Assembly: GCF_006716305.1 (NCBI RefSeq)
Contig: NZ_VFOU01000001.1
Location: 186,001-250,000, forward strand
DNA length: 64,000 bases
DNA from: Enteractinococcus coprophilus
GTDB lineage: Bacteria > Actinomycetota > Actinomycetes > Actinomycetales > Micrococcaceae
Reading direction: 5' to 3'
Shown: in pieces, positions 33,899 through 43,708 of the stretch
Layout: each line of letters starts with the position of its first letter
How positions within the stretch are numbered: position 1 is the first letter of the stretch
Translations under genes and position numbers: made by a program
Notes under the pieces: model-generated
Seen by the model: only the letters and a program-made list of their open reading frames with translations
What the model was told of the DNA's origin: nothing
Databases searched by the model: none

Positions 33899-36800
33899 AT
33901 GGCACGGTTCTCAGTTCTCGGTTGGCCGGTGTTCCGCCAGGCCAAGTCTAAAGACAAACTGGGGCGCGGTCCGGCGGTTGAATCGCCGAAATATGCAAAT
34001 ATGCGCCCTCGCACGGAAGACGCTGACAAAGTCGTTCAAAGCGTTTGTCCGTACTGTGCGGTGGGCTGCGGTCAGCGCATCTATGTCAAAGACGATGAGG
34101 TCATCCACATCGAAGGTGACCCCGACTCGCCGATCTCGCGCGGCCGGTTGTGTCCGAAGGGTGCTGCATCTGAGCAGCTTGTCAACACCCCGGTTCGACA
34201 GAAAACAATCCTCTACCGCCGGCCCTATGGCACGGATTGGGAAGAGCTTGATCTCGAGACCGCAATGGAAATGATCACGGAGCGCTTCTTAGAAGCTCGC
34301 CGGAATCACTGGGAAGATTTTGATGAACATGGTTCGCCAGTTAACCGCACGATGGGGATTGCTTCCCTTGGCGGGGCAACCATCGATAACGAAGAAAACT
34401 ACCTGATCAAGAAATTGTTTTCGGCTGCCGGTGCGGTGCAGATCGAGAACCAAGCCAGGATTTGACACTCTTCCACAGTTCCTAGTTTAGGAGCTTCCTT
34501 TGGGCGTGGCGGTGCCACCCAGCCATTGCAAGATATGGCGAATGCAGACCTGGTATGGATTCAGGGTTCAAACATGGCTGAAGCACACCCCGTTGGGTTC
34601 CAGTGGGTTGCTGAAGCCAAGGCTCGCGGAGCCAAACTTGTCCACGTTGACCCACGTTTCACCAGAACATCGGCCATGGCGGATAAACACGTCCACATTC
34701 GTGCTGGTACCGACATCGCGCTGCTCGGTGGACTGATCCGCCACGTGATCGAAAACGACATGTGGTTCAAGGAATACGTCACCCACTACACCAACGCGGC
34801 ACATCTGGTCGACGAAGGTTACCAAGACACCGAAGACCTCGATGGTCTGTTCTCTGGGTTCGACAAAGATACCGGCGGGTACGACAACGCCACGTGGCAA
34901 TACGAAAAGGACCCCTATGAGGCCGACGGTATTGCCAAGGACATGACCTTGCAGCACCCGCGCTCGGTCTTTCAGATCCTGCGTCGCCACTACTCGCGCT
35001 ACACCCCTGAGATGGTTGGCAACGTCACCGGTATCAAGACGGAAGACTTCCTGGAGCTCGCCGAGCTGATAGGCAAGAATTCGGGTCGCGAACGTACGAC
35101 CGTGATGGCCTATGCGCTGGGGTGGACCCAGCACTCGATGGGCTCGCAGTTCATTCGCACTGCCGCGATCCTGCAGTTACTGTTAGGAAATATGGGTCGT
35201 CCTGGTGGCGGTATTATGGCGCTGCGTGGTCACGCGACCATCCAGGGTTCTTCGGATATCCCAACACTGTTCAACCTGCTGCCGGGCTACCTACCATTCC
35301 CGGTTGCCGGCAAGCATGACACGTTGCGCGATTACCTTGATGATGCCGTCCCCAAGGACCAGAAGGGTTTCTGGTCCAATGGCGACGCCTACATGGTCTC
35401 GTTGCTCAAAGCATGGTTCGGCGACGACGCGACTGAAGAAAACGACTTCGGATATCAGTACCTGCCGCGTCTGACCGGTGCCCACGGCACGTATCAGACC
35501 CTGATGCGGATGTTTGATAAGAGTGTCGACGGCTATTTCGTCCTTGGTCAAAACCCTGCGGTCGGCTCAGCCAACGGGCGCATGCAGCGCCTGGGGATGT
35601 CGAATCTGAAATGGATGGTCGTTCGCGACTTCCAGCTCATCGAGACGGCAACCTGGTGGAAAGAAGGACCCGAGATTGCCACCGGTGAGTTGAAGACCGA
35701 AGACATCGCGACCGAGGTCTTCTTCATGCCGGCTGCCAACCACACGGAAAAAGCCGGGACTTTCACGCAGACCCAGCGGCTGGTCCAGTGGCGCCACCAG
35801 GCGATCACACCTCCTGGGGATGCGCGCTCAGAACTCGAGTTCTTCTACGACCTTGGCGTCAGGCTCAAAGAAAAGCTCAAAGACTCGACCGATCCACGCG
35901 ACAAACCGCTGCAGGCCATGACCTGGGATTACCCGGTCGATGAGCACGGTGAACCATCCGCCGAAGCCGTCCTGAAAGAAATCAACGGTTACTACACGAC
36001 CGGACCGAATGCCGGCAAGCCGGTAGATAACTTCAACCAGTACAAGGCCGACGGTTCAACCGCCGGAGGTTGCTGGATATACGCCGGCGTCTACGCCGGT
36101 GGCATTAACCATGCAGCCAACCGCGTGCCGGGTAAAGATCAAGACGAGATGGCACACCAGTGGGCCTGGGCGTGGCCGGCCAACCGTCGCATCCTCTACA
36201 ACCGAGCCTCAGCGGACCTGGATGGCAACCCGTGGTCCGAGCGCAAGAAGCTCGTGTGGTGGGATGAAGAACAAGAAGTTTGGACCGGGAAAGACGTGCC
36301 CGACTTCCCGATCAAACGCCCACCATCGACCAAGACCGCTCACGACACCCATGGTCCGGATGCGCTGGCCGGTGACGATCCGTTCATCATGCAGTCCGAC
36401 GGTAAGGGTTGGTTGTTCGCGCCCAAGGGCATGAACGATGGACCAATGCCGACGCACTTCGAACCGGCCGAGTCACCAGTGACAAACCCGTTATATCCGC
36501 AGCAGGAATCGCCATCGCGAGTACTGATTACCTCGCGTGGCAACCAGTTGGCACCGGCAGGTGATCAACCCGGCGCTGAGGTCTTCCCGCACGTGTTTAC
36601 CACCTACCGTCTGACCGAACATCAAACGGCCGGTGGCATGAGCCGGTTCTTGCCCTACCTCTCAGAACTCCAACCAGAAATGTTCGTGGAGGTCTCCCAA
36701 GAACTCGCGGCTGAAGCCGGGCTGGAGCCCTACGGTTGGGCGACGATCGCGTCGCCACGCGGTGCGATCGAAGCCAAAGTCTTGGTAACTCAGCGGATGC

Positions 36801-37147
36801 AACCGGTAGTCGCCGGGGGCAAGACCGTCCACCAGATCGGTATGCCGTTCCACTTCGGCGTCGGGAACCAAGCCTTGGTGACTGGTGACAGCGTCAACGA
36901 CCTGCTAGGGATGACCCTGGATCCGAACGTGTATATCCAATCGGCCAAGGCGGTAGCGTGTACGATCATGCCGGGCCGCCGTCCGCGAGGCCCTGCCCTC
37001 GTGAAATTCGTGGAAGATCTTCGAGAACAGGCCGGTATCACGGTGCTGACCGGACATCGACGGCTGACGTTTGAACGCGATGCTGAGACCATGGAAGTAT
37101 CCGATCCACCAACACTGACCGATCCCGAGCCTCACACAGGAGAATAA
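33899..37147 (+). CDS. fdhA: Formate dehydrogenase catalytic subunit, selenocysteine-containing
   Basis: One 1082-residue molybdopterin enzyme is encoded, read through an in-frame TGA at 34463-34465 (codon 189). The [4Fe-4S] cluster is C50-x2-C53-x3-C57-x27-C85. After ENQARI comes the TGA, then HSSTVPSLGASFGRGGAT, exactly where formate dehydrogenases carry catalytic Sec followed by His. QGSNMAEAHPVGFQW and later Moco motifs follow. The enzyme oxidises formate to CO2. No twin-arginine signal is seen, so it should face the cytoplasm. A -10-like TATCCT (33889-33894) directly before the ATG, and no Shine-Dalgarno, suggest a leaderless mRNA. Conventional gene calling would split it in two at the TGA. 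Confidence 0.95.
34463..34495 (+). promoter_or_regulatory. Selenocysteine UGA codon and SECIS-like hairpin
   Basis: The TGA at 34463-34465 is followed eleven bases on by AGTTCCT (34477-34483), a loop AGTTT, and AGGAGCT (34489-34495). This makes a 7-base-pair stem with one G-U pair and a GU in the apical loop. Position and form fit a bacterial SECIS element recognised by SelB. Confidence 0.85.
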
Positions 37148-37148
37148 C

Positions 37149-38201
37149 GTGGTTGATTTCCTCGAGCGTCCCGGCGAGCTGATGGAAGCCTACGGGCAAG
37201 ATACCGAGCGCAAGGGCTTCTTTACTGACACGTCGATCTGTATCGGGTGTAAAGCGTGCGAGGTGGCCTGTAAGGAGTGGAACCAGAACCCGATGAAGGG
37301 TGATCTGGAAATTCTGGGGTCCTCCTATGACAACACCGGAAGCCTGGGGGCGAATACCTGGCGCCACGTTGCGTTCATCGAACAGGGCCAAGAACAAATC
37401 GACAAGGCCCGTGAATCTGGCGCGCGATTGGTTGGTCTCGGGATGCCAGCCTTTGGCGCTCCGGAAACGCGCGAACCGAATACCACCGAGGATCTAGGCA
37501 TGCCAGAATTCGGCTCGCCCGGGGTCCGCATCAAAAACAAGGTCGACAACCCGCCGAATCCTGATACCCCGGAATTCCGGTGGCTGATGAGTTCGGATGT
37601 GTGCAAGCACTGTACATATGCCGGGTGCCTGGATGTGTGCCCGACCGGCGCGCTGTACCGGACCGAGTATGGCACCGTCGTGGTCCAGGACGATATCTGC
37701 AATGGCTGCGGAACCTGTGTGGCTGGTTGCCCGTTTGGGGTTATCGAACGTCGCGATACCGGCACAATTCACACCAAGCCAGATCGCGTCGACTCGCGGT
37801 ATTCAATGGACGTCAAACACAAGGGCACAGCCAAGAAGTGCACCTTCTGCTTTGATCGCATGGTCGATGGACAGACTCCTGCGTGTGCCCAGACCTGTCC
37901 AACACAGTCGATCCAGTACGGTGGCCGCGAAGAAATGGTTGACAACGCCAAGAAACGCGTCACGGCCATGCACGAAAAAGGCCTCACCGAAGCGCGTCTC
38001 TATGGTGCCAATCCTAACGACGGCGTCGGCGGTATCGGATCGGTCTTCCTCCTGCTGGATGAACCCGAAGTCTATGGTCTGCCACCGGATCCTCAGGTGC
38101 CTACCAAAGACCTGCCGAAGATGTATAAGAAGGTCGGTATCGCTGCCGCTGGTATGTTAGCCGCTGCTGCGACCGCATTTCTAGGAGCCCGCAAGAAGTG
38201 A
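37149..38201 (+). CDS. fdhB: Formate dehydrogenase iron-sulfur subunit
   Basis: The 350-residue ferredoxin-type subunit carries four [4Fe-4S] binding sets: CIGCKACEVACKEWN (~32-46), CKHCTYAGCLDVCPTGA (~155-171), CNGCGTCVAGCPFG (~184-197) and CTFCFDRMVDGQTPACAQTC (~230-249). The C-terminus ends with one hydrophobic segment, VGIAAAGMLAAAATAFLG, and basic ARKK, a membrane anchor. It passes electrons from FdhA to the membrane subunit. An inserted loop near residues 95-125 contains two similar blocks, GMPAFGAPE and GMPEFGSPG. GTG 37149 follows the fdhA stop by one base. Confidence 0.92.
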   Translation: MVDFLERPGELMEAYGQDTERKGFFTDTSICIGCKACEVACKEWNQNPMKGDLEILGSSYDNTGSLGANTWRHVAFIEQGQEQIDKARESGARLVGLGMPAFGAPETREPNTTEDLGMPEFGSPGVRIKNKVDNPPNPDTPEFRWLMSSDVCKHCTYAGCLDVCPTGALYRTEYGTVVVQDDICNGCGTCVAGCPFGVIERRDTGTIHTKPDRVDSRYSMDVKHKGTAKKCTFCFDRMVDGQTPACAQTCPTQSIQYGGREEMVDNAKKRVTAMHEKGLTEARLYGANPNDGVGGIGSVFLLLDEPEVYGLPPDPQVPTKDLPKMYKKVGIAAAGMLAAAATAFLGARKK

Positions 38202-39295
38202 CCCTGTCTGAATTTGACGCCTATCGGCCCGAAAACGAACCGCGTCGCAAAAGGCGCCGCAATCGCCCACCCGGCAAACGCCGTGGGGGCGGTAACGGCG
38301 ACGGTGCGCGCGAAATGCCGATGGTCGAAGACGTTGAATTCGCAGACTCGTACTACGGTCGTCCCATTGTCAAAGCCCCACCCTGGGACGATAAAATCTC
38401 CGCTTACCTATTTTTAGGTGGCGTGGCAGGCGGTTCGGCGATGTTAGCGGTCGGTGCCGACCGTATCGGTTTCGACAAGCTGCGGCGCAACACTCGACTG
38501 ACCGCGCTGGGGGCCACTATTGGCGGGACCGTATTTTTGATCCTGGACCTGGGGCGGCCCGAACGTTTCCACCACATGCTACGCACCTTCAAACCTGCCT
38601 CCCCGATGAACATGGGAACCTGGATCTTGAGCTCTTTCGGGATGGGTGCAGGCGTGGTCGCGGCCATCGAAGTCGACCAGTTGACAGGTCAGAAGATCCC
38701 ATTGGGTGTGCTGCGTAAAGTTGTCTACGCGTTCGAAAAACCAGCAGCATTATTAGCCGCCGTCATGGGGGCGCCCCTGGCCTCATATACCGGGGCTTTG
38801 CTGGCCGATACCTCGGTTCCGACCTGGAACGGCGGTAAAGATAATCTGTCGTACCTTTTCGTTTCTTCCGCAGCGATGGCATCCTCTGGGTTCGCGCTCA
38901 TAACCACACCAACATCCCAAACCCGCCCCGCCCGGACGTTTGCGACTCTTGGCGCCGTCGCTGAGCTCTTCTTTTCTGAAAAGCTCACCGCCGATATGCA
39001 CCCGGTCGAAGCCGAGCCGCTCCAGACCGGGCGTCCGGCACGCAAACTGCGCTGGGCCCAAGCACTCACCATCGCAGGCGGAGTTGGTGCAGCGCTTCTG
39101 AGTCGCAACCGCATTGCAGCCATCGCATCAGGAACCGCCCTCGCCACGGCATCGATGCTGACCCGTTCGGCCATCATGGAAGCCGGGATCAACTCGACCA
39201 AGGACCCACGCCACGTTGTGGAACCGCAACGCGACCGGCTGGCCGCCCGCCGCGCTAAGGGTATTGTAGACGACTCGATTACGACGGTCGGTTAG
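38198..39295 (+). CDS. Formate dehydrogenase membrane subunit, NrfD/PsrC type
   Basis: The 365-residue protein starts with a ~50-residue Arg/Gly/Pro-rich cytoplasmic stretch, then several membrane helices beginning ISAYLFLGGVAGGSAMLAVG, the signature of NrfD/PsrC quinone-reacting subunits. LDLGRPERFHHMLRTFKP in the first third is also typical. It would pass electrons to menaquinone. It replaces the cytochrome b (FdnI-type) subunit of enterobacterial enzymes. GTG 38198 overlaps the fdhB stop, and the 3' end overlaps the convergent selD stop by four bases. Proton translocation is possible but not readable here. Confidence 0.88.
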   Translation: MTLSEFDAYRPENEPRRKRRRNRPPGKRRGGGNGDGAREMPMVEDVEFADSYYGRPIVKAPPWDDKISAYLFLGGVAGGSAMLAVGADRIGFDKLRRNTRLTALGATIGGTVFLILDLGRPERFHHMLRTFKPASPMNMGTWILSSFGMGAGVVAAIEVDQLTGQKIPLGVLRKVVYAFEKPAALLAAVMGAPLASYTGALLADTSVPTWNGGKDNLSYLFVSSAAMASSGFALITTPTSQTRPARTFATLGAVAELFFSEKLTADMHPVEAEPLQTGRPARKLRWAQALTIAGGVGAALLSRNRIAAIASGTALATASMLTRSAIMEAGINSTKDPRHVVEPQRDRLAARRAKGIVDDSITTVG

Positions 39296-40296
39296 CGAAC
39301 TTCAACCACACCAGCGCGATCTGTGGTGTACCCGATGACTGGATAGCCTGGTAATTCACCAACAACTAACAGACCACCAGATGTTTGAGCATCAGCCAGG
39401 ACCAACAGGTCATCTTCCGTAACGGCCTCGCCTGTTTCAACGTTTGGAGACACCCACTCCAGGTTGCGTCGGGAGCCACCCGAGACAAAGCCGTCGCGTA
39501 GCGCTTCGGCAGCGCCGTCGACCAGCGGGACAGCACTGCGATCAATAACTGCACCGGTGCCGGAAGCACGCATCATCTTGTACAGGTGGCCCAGCAGACC
39601 GAATCCGGTCACGTCAGTTGCGGCCTTGATTCCCGCAGCAACCGCTTGCTCTGCAGCAGCCTTATTCAGCGTGGTCATGGTCGCGATTGCTTCTTCAAAG
39701 ACCTCACCGGTAGCTTTATGACGGTTATTCAACAATCCCAAACCGATCGGCTTGGTCAAGGTCAACGGAAGCCCAGCTGTGGCACCATCGTTGCGCATCA
39801 GCTGATCGACTTTCGCCACGCCGGTAACGGCCATGCCGTATTTGGGCTCGGGATCGTCGACGGTGTGGCCACCGATCACCGGGCATCCAGCTTCCTTACC
39901 CACAGCCAGTCCACCGGCGAGCACCTCGGACATCAGCTCAGCCGGCAGAACACCTCGCGGCCAGCCCATTAGGTTGATGGCAACGATCGGGCTGCCGCCC
40001 ATTGCATAAATATCGCTCATCGCATTCGCTGCGGCAATTCGACCCCAGTCATAGCCTGAGTCGACCACTGGCGTGAAAAAGTCCGCCGTCGACAAGATCG
40101 CGGTATCGCCATCCAATCGGACAGCTGCGGCATCGTCGCCGTCGTCAACGCCGACAATCACGTGGTCATAGTCTTGACCGGCGAGCTGCGCCACGGCCTC
40201 CTCGAGTTCACCGGGTGGGATCTTGCAGGCGCACCCGCCGCCGGACGCAGTTGTGGTTAGTCGCGGAAGTGTGGTCTGTTCAAATGTTTCAGTCAT
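39292..40296 (-). CDS. selD: Selenide, water dikinase (selenophosphate synthetase)
   Basis: The 334-residue enzyme makes monoselenophosphate from selenide and ATP, the selenium donor for Sec-tRNA. The Gly-rich active-site loop reads GGGCACK with Cys22 in the position that is Sec or Cys in the family, so this copy is a cysteine form. Other marks are GVDDGDDAAAVRL, ILSTADFFTPVVD (metal Asp), ANAMSDIYAMGG and GGHTVDDPEPKYG. It faces the fdh operon tail-to-tail and lies divergent to tRNA-Sec, selA and selB. Confidence 0.95.
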   Translation of the reverse strand: MTETFEQTTLPRLTTTASGGGCACKIPPGELEEAVAQLAGQDYDHVIVGVDDGDDAAAVRLDGDTAILSTADFFTPVVDSGYDWGRIAAANAMSDIYAMGGSPIVAINLMGWPRGVLPAELMSEVLAGGLAVGKEAGCPVIGGHTVDDPEPKYGMAVTGVAKVDQLMRNDGATAGLPLTLTKPIGLGLLNNRHKATGEVFEEAIATMTTLNKAAAEQAVAAGIKAATDVTGFGLLGHLYKMMRASGTGAVIDRSAVPLVDGAAEALRDGFVSGGSRRNLEWVSPNVETGEAVTEDDLLVLADAQTSGGLLVVGELPGYPVIGYTTDRAGVVEVR

Positions 40297-40338
40297 GCCA
40301 CCCAGTATAGGAACGGGCCAGCTTCTGTGACAGGAACC

Positions 40339-40355
40339 TTGATCTATGGGATCAA
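40339..40355. promoter_or_regulatory. Inverted repeat between selD and tRNA-Sec
   Basis: TTGATC and GATCAA are inverted copies separated by TATGG, in the 88-base divergent region that must hold the promoters of selD and of the tRNA-Sec-selAB unit. It could be an operator; it is short, so chance is possible. Confidence 0.3.
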
Positions 40356-40384
40356 ACAGAATAAACGTGATAGTTTGAAGTTTT

Positions 40385-40480
40385 GGAGGCGTCAGGGTTC
40401 CTGGTGGTCCCCGCGGTCTTCAAAACCGACGAGACCAAGTAGCTTGGTCTGGCGGGTTCGATTCCCGTCCGCCTCCGCCA
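40385..40480 (+). tRNA. selC: tRNA-Sec (anticodon TCA)
   Basis: The 96-base tRNA has anticodon TCA at 40420-40422 in the loop CTTCAAA, a GGAGGCG/CGCCTCC acceptor, T-loop GGTTCGATTCC, and encoded CCA. The extra arm is long: AGACCAAG (40432-40439) pairs with CTTGGTCT (40443-40450) around TAG, as in selenocysteine tRNAs. It is charged with Ser, then converted by SelA. It lies 30 bases before selA. Confidence 0.96.
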
Positions 40481-40510
40481 GAACCGGTTGATGTGCGATG
40501 AAAGGACCGT

Positions 40511-41830
40511 TTGTTGGCTGCAGATCCGCGCCGCGCGATTCCCTCGACCGACCGACTGCTAGCTCTGCCTGAAGTGCAAGCCGCAAGCACCCGGCTGGCA
40601 CCACACGTCATTCGACGCATCATCACAGATGTGCAAAACGATGCCCGGCACGGTGAACTGGCTCCCGACGACGTCGCCACAATCATTACCACCAGGCTTG
40701 AGGCTACGCACCCAACCCGGTTATCTCCGGTACTCAATGCCACCGGCGTCATCATCCACACCAATCTCGGGCGGGCTCCTCTATCGAAGGCTGCACGCGA
40801 AGCCCTGATAACTGCGGCGGGATACGTGGATTTGGAACTTGACCTGCGCGATGGAAAACGCTCCAAACGTGGCATGTGGGCCAAGGCCGCGTTACTCTCT
40901 GCGGTGCCAGAAGCCGAAGATGCGCTCGTGGTCAATAATGGGGCTGCCGCGCTCTCGCTGGCAACGACGACCTTATCTGTTGCCCAGCACCTACCAGAGG
41001 TGGTGATTAGTCGCGGTGAGCTGGTAGAGATCGGTGCGGGATTCCGCTTACCGGATCTGATTGTCTCGGCTGGCGTAGAGCTGGCTGAAGTCGGCATGAC
41101 GAATCGGACCAATATCAATGACTACCGGTCGGCAATTACCGAACGCACCGGCGCGATGCTGAAGGTGCATCCGTCCAATTACTGGATCGGTGGGTTCAAC
41201 GCATCGGTTGAAATCAAAGAGCTTGCGCAGCTGGCCCGCGAGCACAACCTGCCGCTAATCGTGGATGTCGGCTCCGGGCTGGTCGAATCCGATGAAGTAC
41301 TCACCGATGAACCGACCATGTCAGCAGCGTTGCGCGACGGCGCCGACGTCGTGATTGCTAGCGGCGACAAACTCCTCGGCGGACCGCAGGCCGGGATTCT
41401 GTTGGGTAAGACAGAGATCATCGAACAGCTGGCGAAACACCCGTTGGCCCGAGCATTCAGAGCCGATAAGTTCACCCTGGCGGCTCTGGAAGCAACCCTG
41501 AATTCGCCATCGACGCCCATACACGACGCGCTGCATGCGGACTCCGATACACTCCGCGAGCGCAGTCAAAGCATCGCCAGTCAGCTGGGCGTCGATGTGG
41601 TGGCGCACGATGGTCGAGTCGGTGGTGGTGGCGGCGCCGGCGTTCCGCTGCCCGGCTGGGCGATTCGTCTGCCCGAGTCTTATGCATATCCGCTTCGCAA
41701 CGGCACCCCGGCAATTTTGCCCCGGGTCGCAGACGGTCAGTGTCTGGTCGACCTGCGCTGCGTGCCCGCGGATCAAGATGAGGCTCTGCTGACCCGGCTA
41801 CGTGAGGCCGCCGATGAGGTAGCACTGTGA
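40511..41830 (+). CDS. selA: L-seryl-tRNA(Sec) selenium transferase
   Basis: The 439-residue PLP enzyme converts Ser-tRNA(Sec) to Sec-tRNA(Sec) with selenophosphate. Family marks are LNATGVIIHTNLGRAPLS, the central KRSKRGMWAKAALL segment, RGELVEIGAGFRLPDLI, VHPSNYWIGGF and the PLP-lysine in IASGDKLLGGPQAGIL. The start is one of two adjacent TTG codons (40511 or 40514) after GAAAGGACC. It is slightly shorter than the ~460-residue E. coli protein. It overlaps selB by four bases. Confidence 0.95.
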   Translation: MLAADPRRAIPSTDRLLALPEVQAASTRLAPHVIRRIITDVQNDARHGELAPDDVATIITTRLEATHPTRLSPVLNATGVIIHTNLGRAPLSKAAREALITAAGYVDLELDLRDGKRSKRGMWAKAALLSAVPEAEDALVVNNGAAALSLATTTLSVAQHLPEVVISRGELVEIGAGFRLPDLIVSAGVELAEVGMTNRTNINDYRSAITERTGAMLKVHPSNYWIGGFNASVEIKELAQLAREHNLPLIVDVGSGLVESDEVLTDEPTMSAALRDGADVVIASGDKLLGGPQAGILLGKTEIIEQLAKHPLARAFRADKFTLAALEATLNSPSTPIHDALHADSDTLRERSQSIASQLGVDVVAHDGRVGGGGGAGVPLPGWAIRLPESYAYPLRNGTPAILPRVADGQCLVDLRCVPADQDEALLTRLREAADEVAL

Positions 41831-43620
41831 CCCAGCGGTTCGTGATTGCTACCGCGGGCCACGTGGATCACGGCAAATCTGCACTGGTTCGCGCGCTGAC
41901 CGGCACAGAGCCCGACCGGTGGGACGAGGAACGCGAGCGCGGACTCACCATCGATTTAGGTTTTGCCGAAATGACACTGGACTCTGGGCGCTCGGTGTCC
42001 TTTGTTGATGTGCCCGGCCACGAACGCTTCTTGGGCAATATGCTGGCCGGACTCGGCCCAGCGCCGATTGTGTGCCTGGTCGTGTCCGCGGATGACGGTT
42101 GGTCTGCCCAGACCTCCGAACACCGCGACGCCATAGCGGCCCTGGGGATTGACACCGGGCTGGTCGTTATTTCAAAGCTTGATCTAGCACCGGATAACGT
42201 TGAGATCGTGACCCAGCAAATCCGCGAGGAACTCGCGGACACTGCGCTGGCTGAGGCTCCGATCGTGGCCGTTTCAGCGCTCGCTGGCACCGGTTTGGAT
42301 ACCTTCCCGCAGGAGCTCGACGGAATACTCAACGGTATTGACTCCCCCGATACCTCGGCGCCCATCAGGTACTGGGTGGATCGCAGCTTTGCGGTCAAGG
42401 GCGCGGGCACTGTGGTCACTGGCACGCTGGCGGCCGGGACCCTTCGAATCAATGACGTGCTGCAGCTGTCGGGAACTGATACCCAGGCGACGGTTCGCAA
42501 CCTACAAAGCCACGGCAGTTCAGCGAATGAACTCACCCCGGTAACTCGAGCAGCGGTCAATCTGCGCGGTGTCGACGCCGAGAACATCACTCGTGGCGAC
42601 GTCCTGGTCACCCCGGGCGCGTGGTTTCACACGGAGGTCGTCGACGTCGTCGGCACACCGGGGGTCGATTTCACTGACCTGGCCCAAGAGTTCTCCGTCC
42701 ATATTGGGACGGCAACGGCCTACGTTCACTGTCGACCGCTCGGAACGAATTTTGCGCGGCTCACTTTGGATCGCGCGCTGCCTCTCCACGTGGGCGACCG
42801 CCTCATCCTGCGCGGGACCGGCCAACGGCTCATCACCGGTGGAGCAACTGTGTTGGACGTCGACCCACCAACGCTCCGTCGTCGTGGGGCGGCCAAACGG
42901 CGAGCCGAAACTCTTGGCCAGCTTGGTGCCGCTAACCATCTCGAAGTCGAAATCACCCGGCGTGGTGCGATCGAACAGGCGAGCCTCGATGCAATGGGCA
43001 TTCCGGTCCCCGATCCTCTTCCGGAAACCGTCCTGAACCATGACGAATGGTTTATTCACCGCGAGCGTTTGGCCGCCTGGGCGCGGCAGCTTCGTGACGC
43101 TGTGGCGGCACAATACGAGCGCGATCCTGCGGCCGGTGGGATCAGCCAGCAGGCCGCCGTCCATCTGCTGGAACTCCCACATAGAAATCTGCTACAGCTG
43201 GTCGTAGAGCATGCCGAACTGGCGGAGCGCAGTGGCCGCGTGACCGACCCAGGGCTAAAACCGACGCTAGGCGCAGCCGAAGCGGCGGTTGTCCAACTTG
43301 AGCGCCGACTCCTGGCTGACCCCTTCACCGCTCCAACCGCCGATGAACTCGCCGAGCTGGGCCTGAGCGATAAAGAACTGGCCGCCGCAGCCCACCAACA
43401 GCGGCTGCTCCGTCTGCCTGACAATATTGTGCTGCACCCCAAAACCCCCGCGATGGCGATGCGTAAACTGGTCCGCCTGGAGCAACCCTTTACCGCAGCC
43501 GATGCCCGGCAGGCTCTGGGCACGACCCGACGCACGCTCATCCCGCTGCTGGAACATTTAGATGCCCGCGGCTGGACGCAACGCTTGGACGGCAACCTGC
43601 GCAAAGTCAGTGGCCGATAG
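41827..43620 (+). CDS. selB: Selenocysteine-specific elongation factor
   Basis: The 597-residue factor delivers Sec-tRNA(Sec) to the ribosome at UGA codons marked by a SECIS hairpin. The GTPase domain has G1 AGHVDHGKS (10-18), G3 DVPGHERF and G4 region VVISKLDLA. Domains II and III follow with YWVDRSFAVKGAGTVVTGTL. The C-terminal ~250 residues form the winged-helix repeats that bind SECIS RNA. Its GTG start overlaps the selA stop. Size and order are normal. Confidence 0.95.
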   Translation: MTQRFVIATAGHVDHGKSALVRALTGTEPDRWDEERERGLTIDLGFAEMTLDSGRSVSFVDVPGHERFLGNMLAGLGPAPIVCLVVSADDGWSAQTSEHRDAIAALGIDTGLVVISKLDLAPDNVEIVTQQIREELADTALAEAPIVAVSALAGTGLDTFPQELDGILNGIDSPDTSAPIRYWVDRSFAVKGAGTVVTGTLAAGTLRINDVLQLSGTDTQATVRNLQSHGSSANELTPVTRAAVNLRGVDAENITRGDVLVTPGAWFHTEVVDVVGTPGVDFTDLAQEFSVHIGTATAYVHCRPLGTNFARLTLDRALPLHVGDRLILRGTGQRLITGGATVLDVDPPTLRRRGAAKRRAETLGQLGAANHLEVEITRRGAIEQASLDAMGIPVPDPLPETVLNHDEWFIHRERLAAWARQLRDAVAAQYERDPAAGGISQQAAVHLLELPHRNLLQLVVEHAELAERSGRVTDPGLKPTLGAAEAAVVQLERRLLADPFTAPTADELAELGLSDKELAAAAHQQRLLRLPDNIVLHPKTPAMAMRKLVRLEQPFTAADARQALGTTRRTLIPLLEHLDARGWTQRLDGNLRKVSGR

Positions 43621-43663
43621 CCTCACTGAACAAAACGATGTCTTTGCCCACCCGAAACTCGTT

Positions 43664-43673
43664 TCGTATACGA
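43664..43673. promoter_or_regulatory. Second GntR/FCD-type palindrome, upstream of hpaH
   Basis: TCGTATACGA, a perfect 10-base palindrome, lies 36 bases before hpaH. It equals the core of the operator-like palindrome at 20396 upstream of the first hpa operon, which links the two loci as one regulon. Confidence 0.7.
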
Positions 43674-43708
43674 TTAACCCCAGGCTTTTCTATCTCATAA
43701 GGAGTCCG

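Noticed and set aside
34526-37147. A separate gene for a truncated oxidoreductase starting at ATG 34526
   Set aside because: It is in the same frame as the upstream 33899 frame and the intervening TGA falls exactly at the Sec site of formate dehydrogenases, with a SECIS-like hairpin and sel genes nearby.
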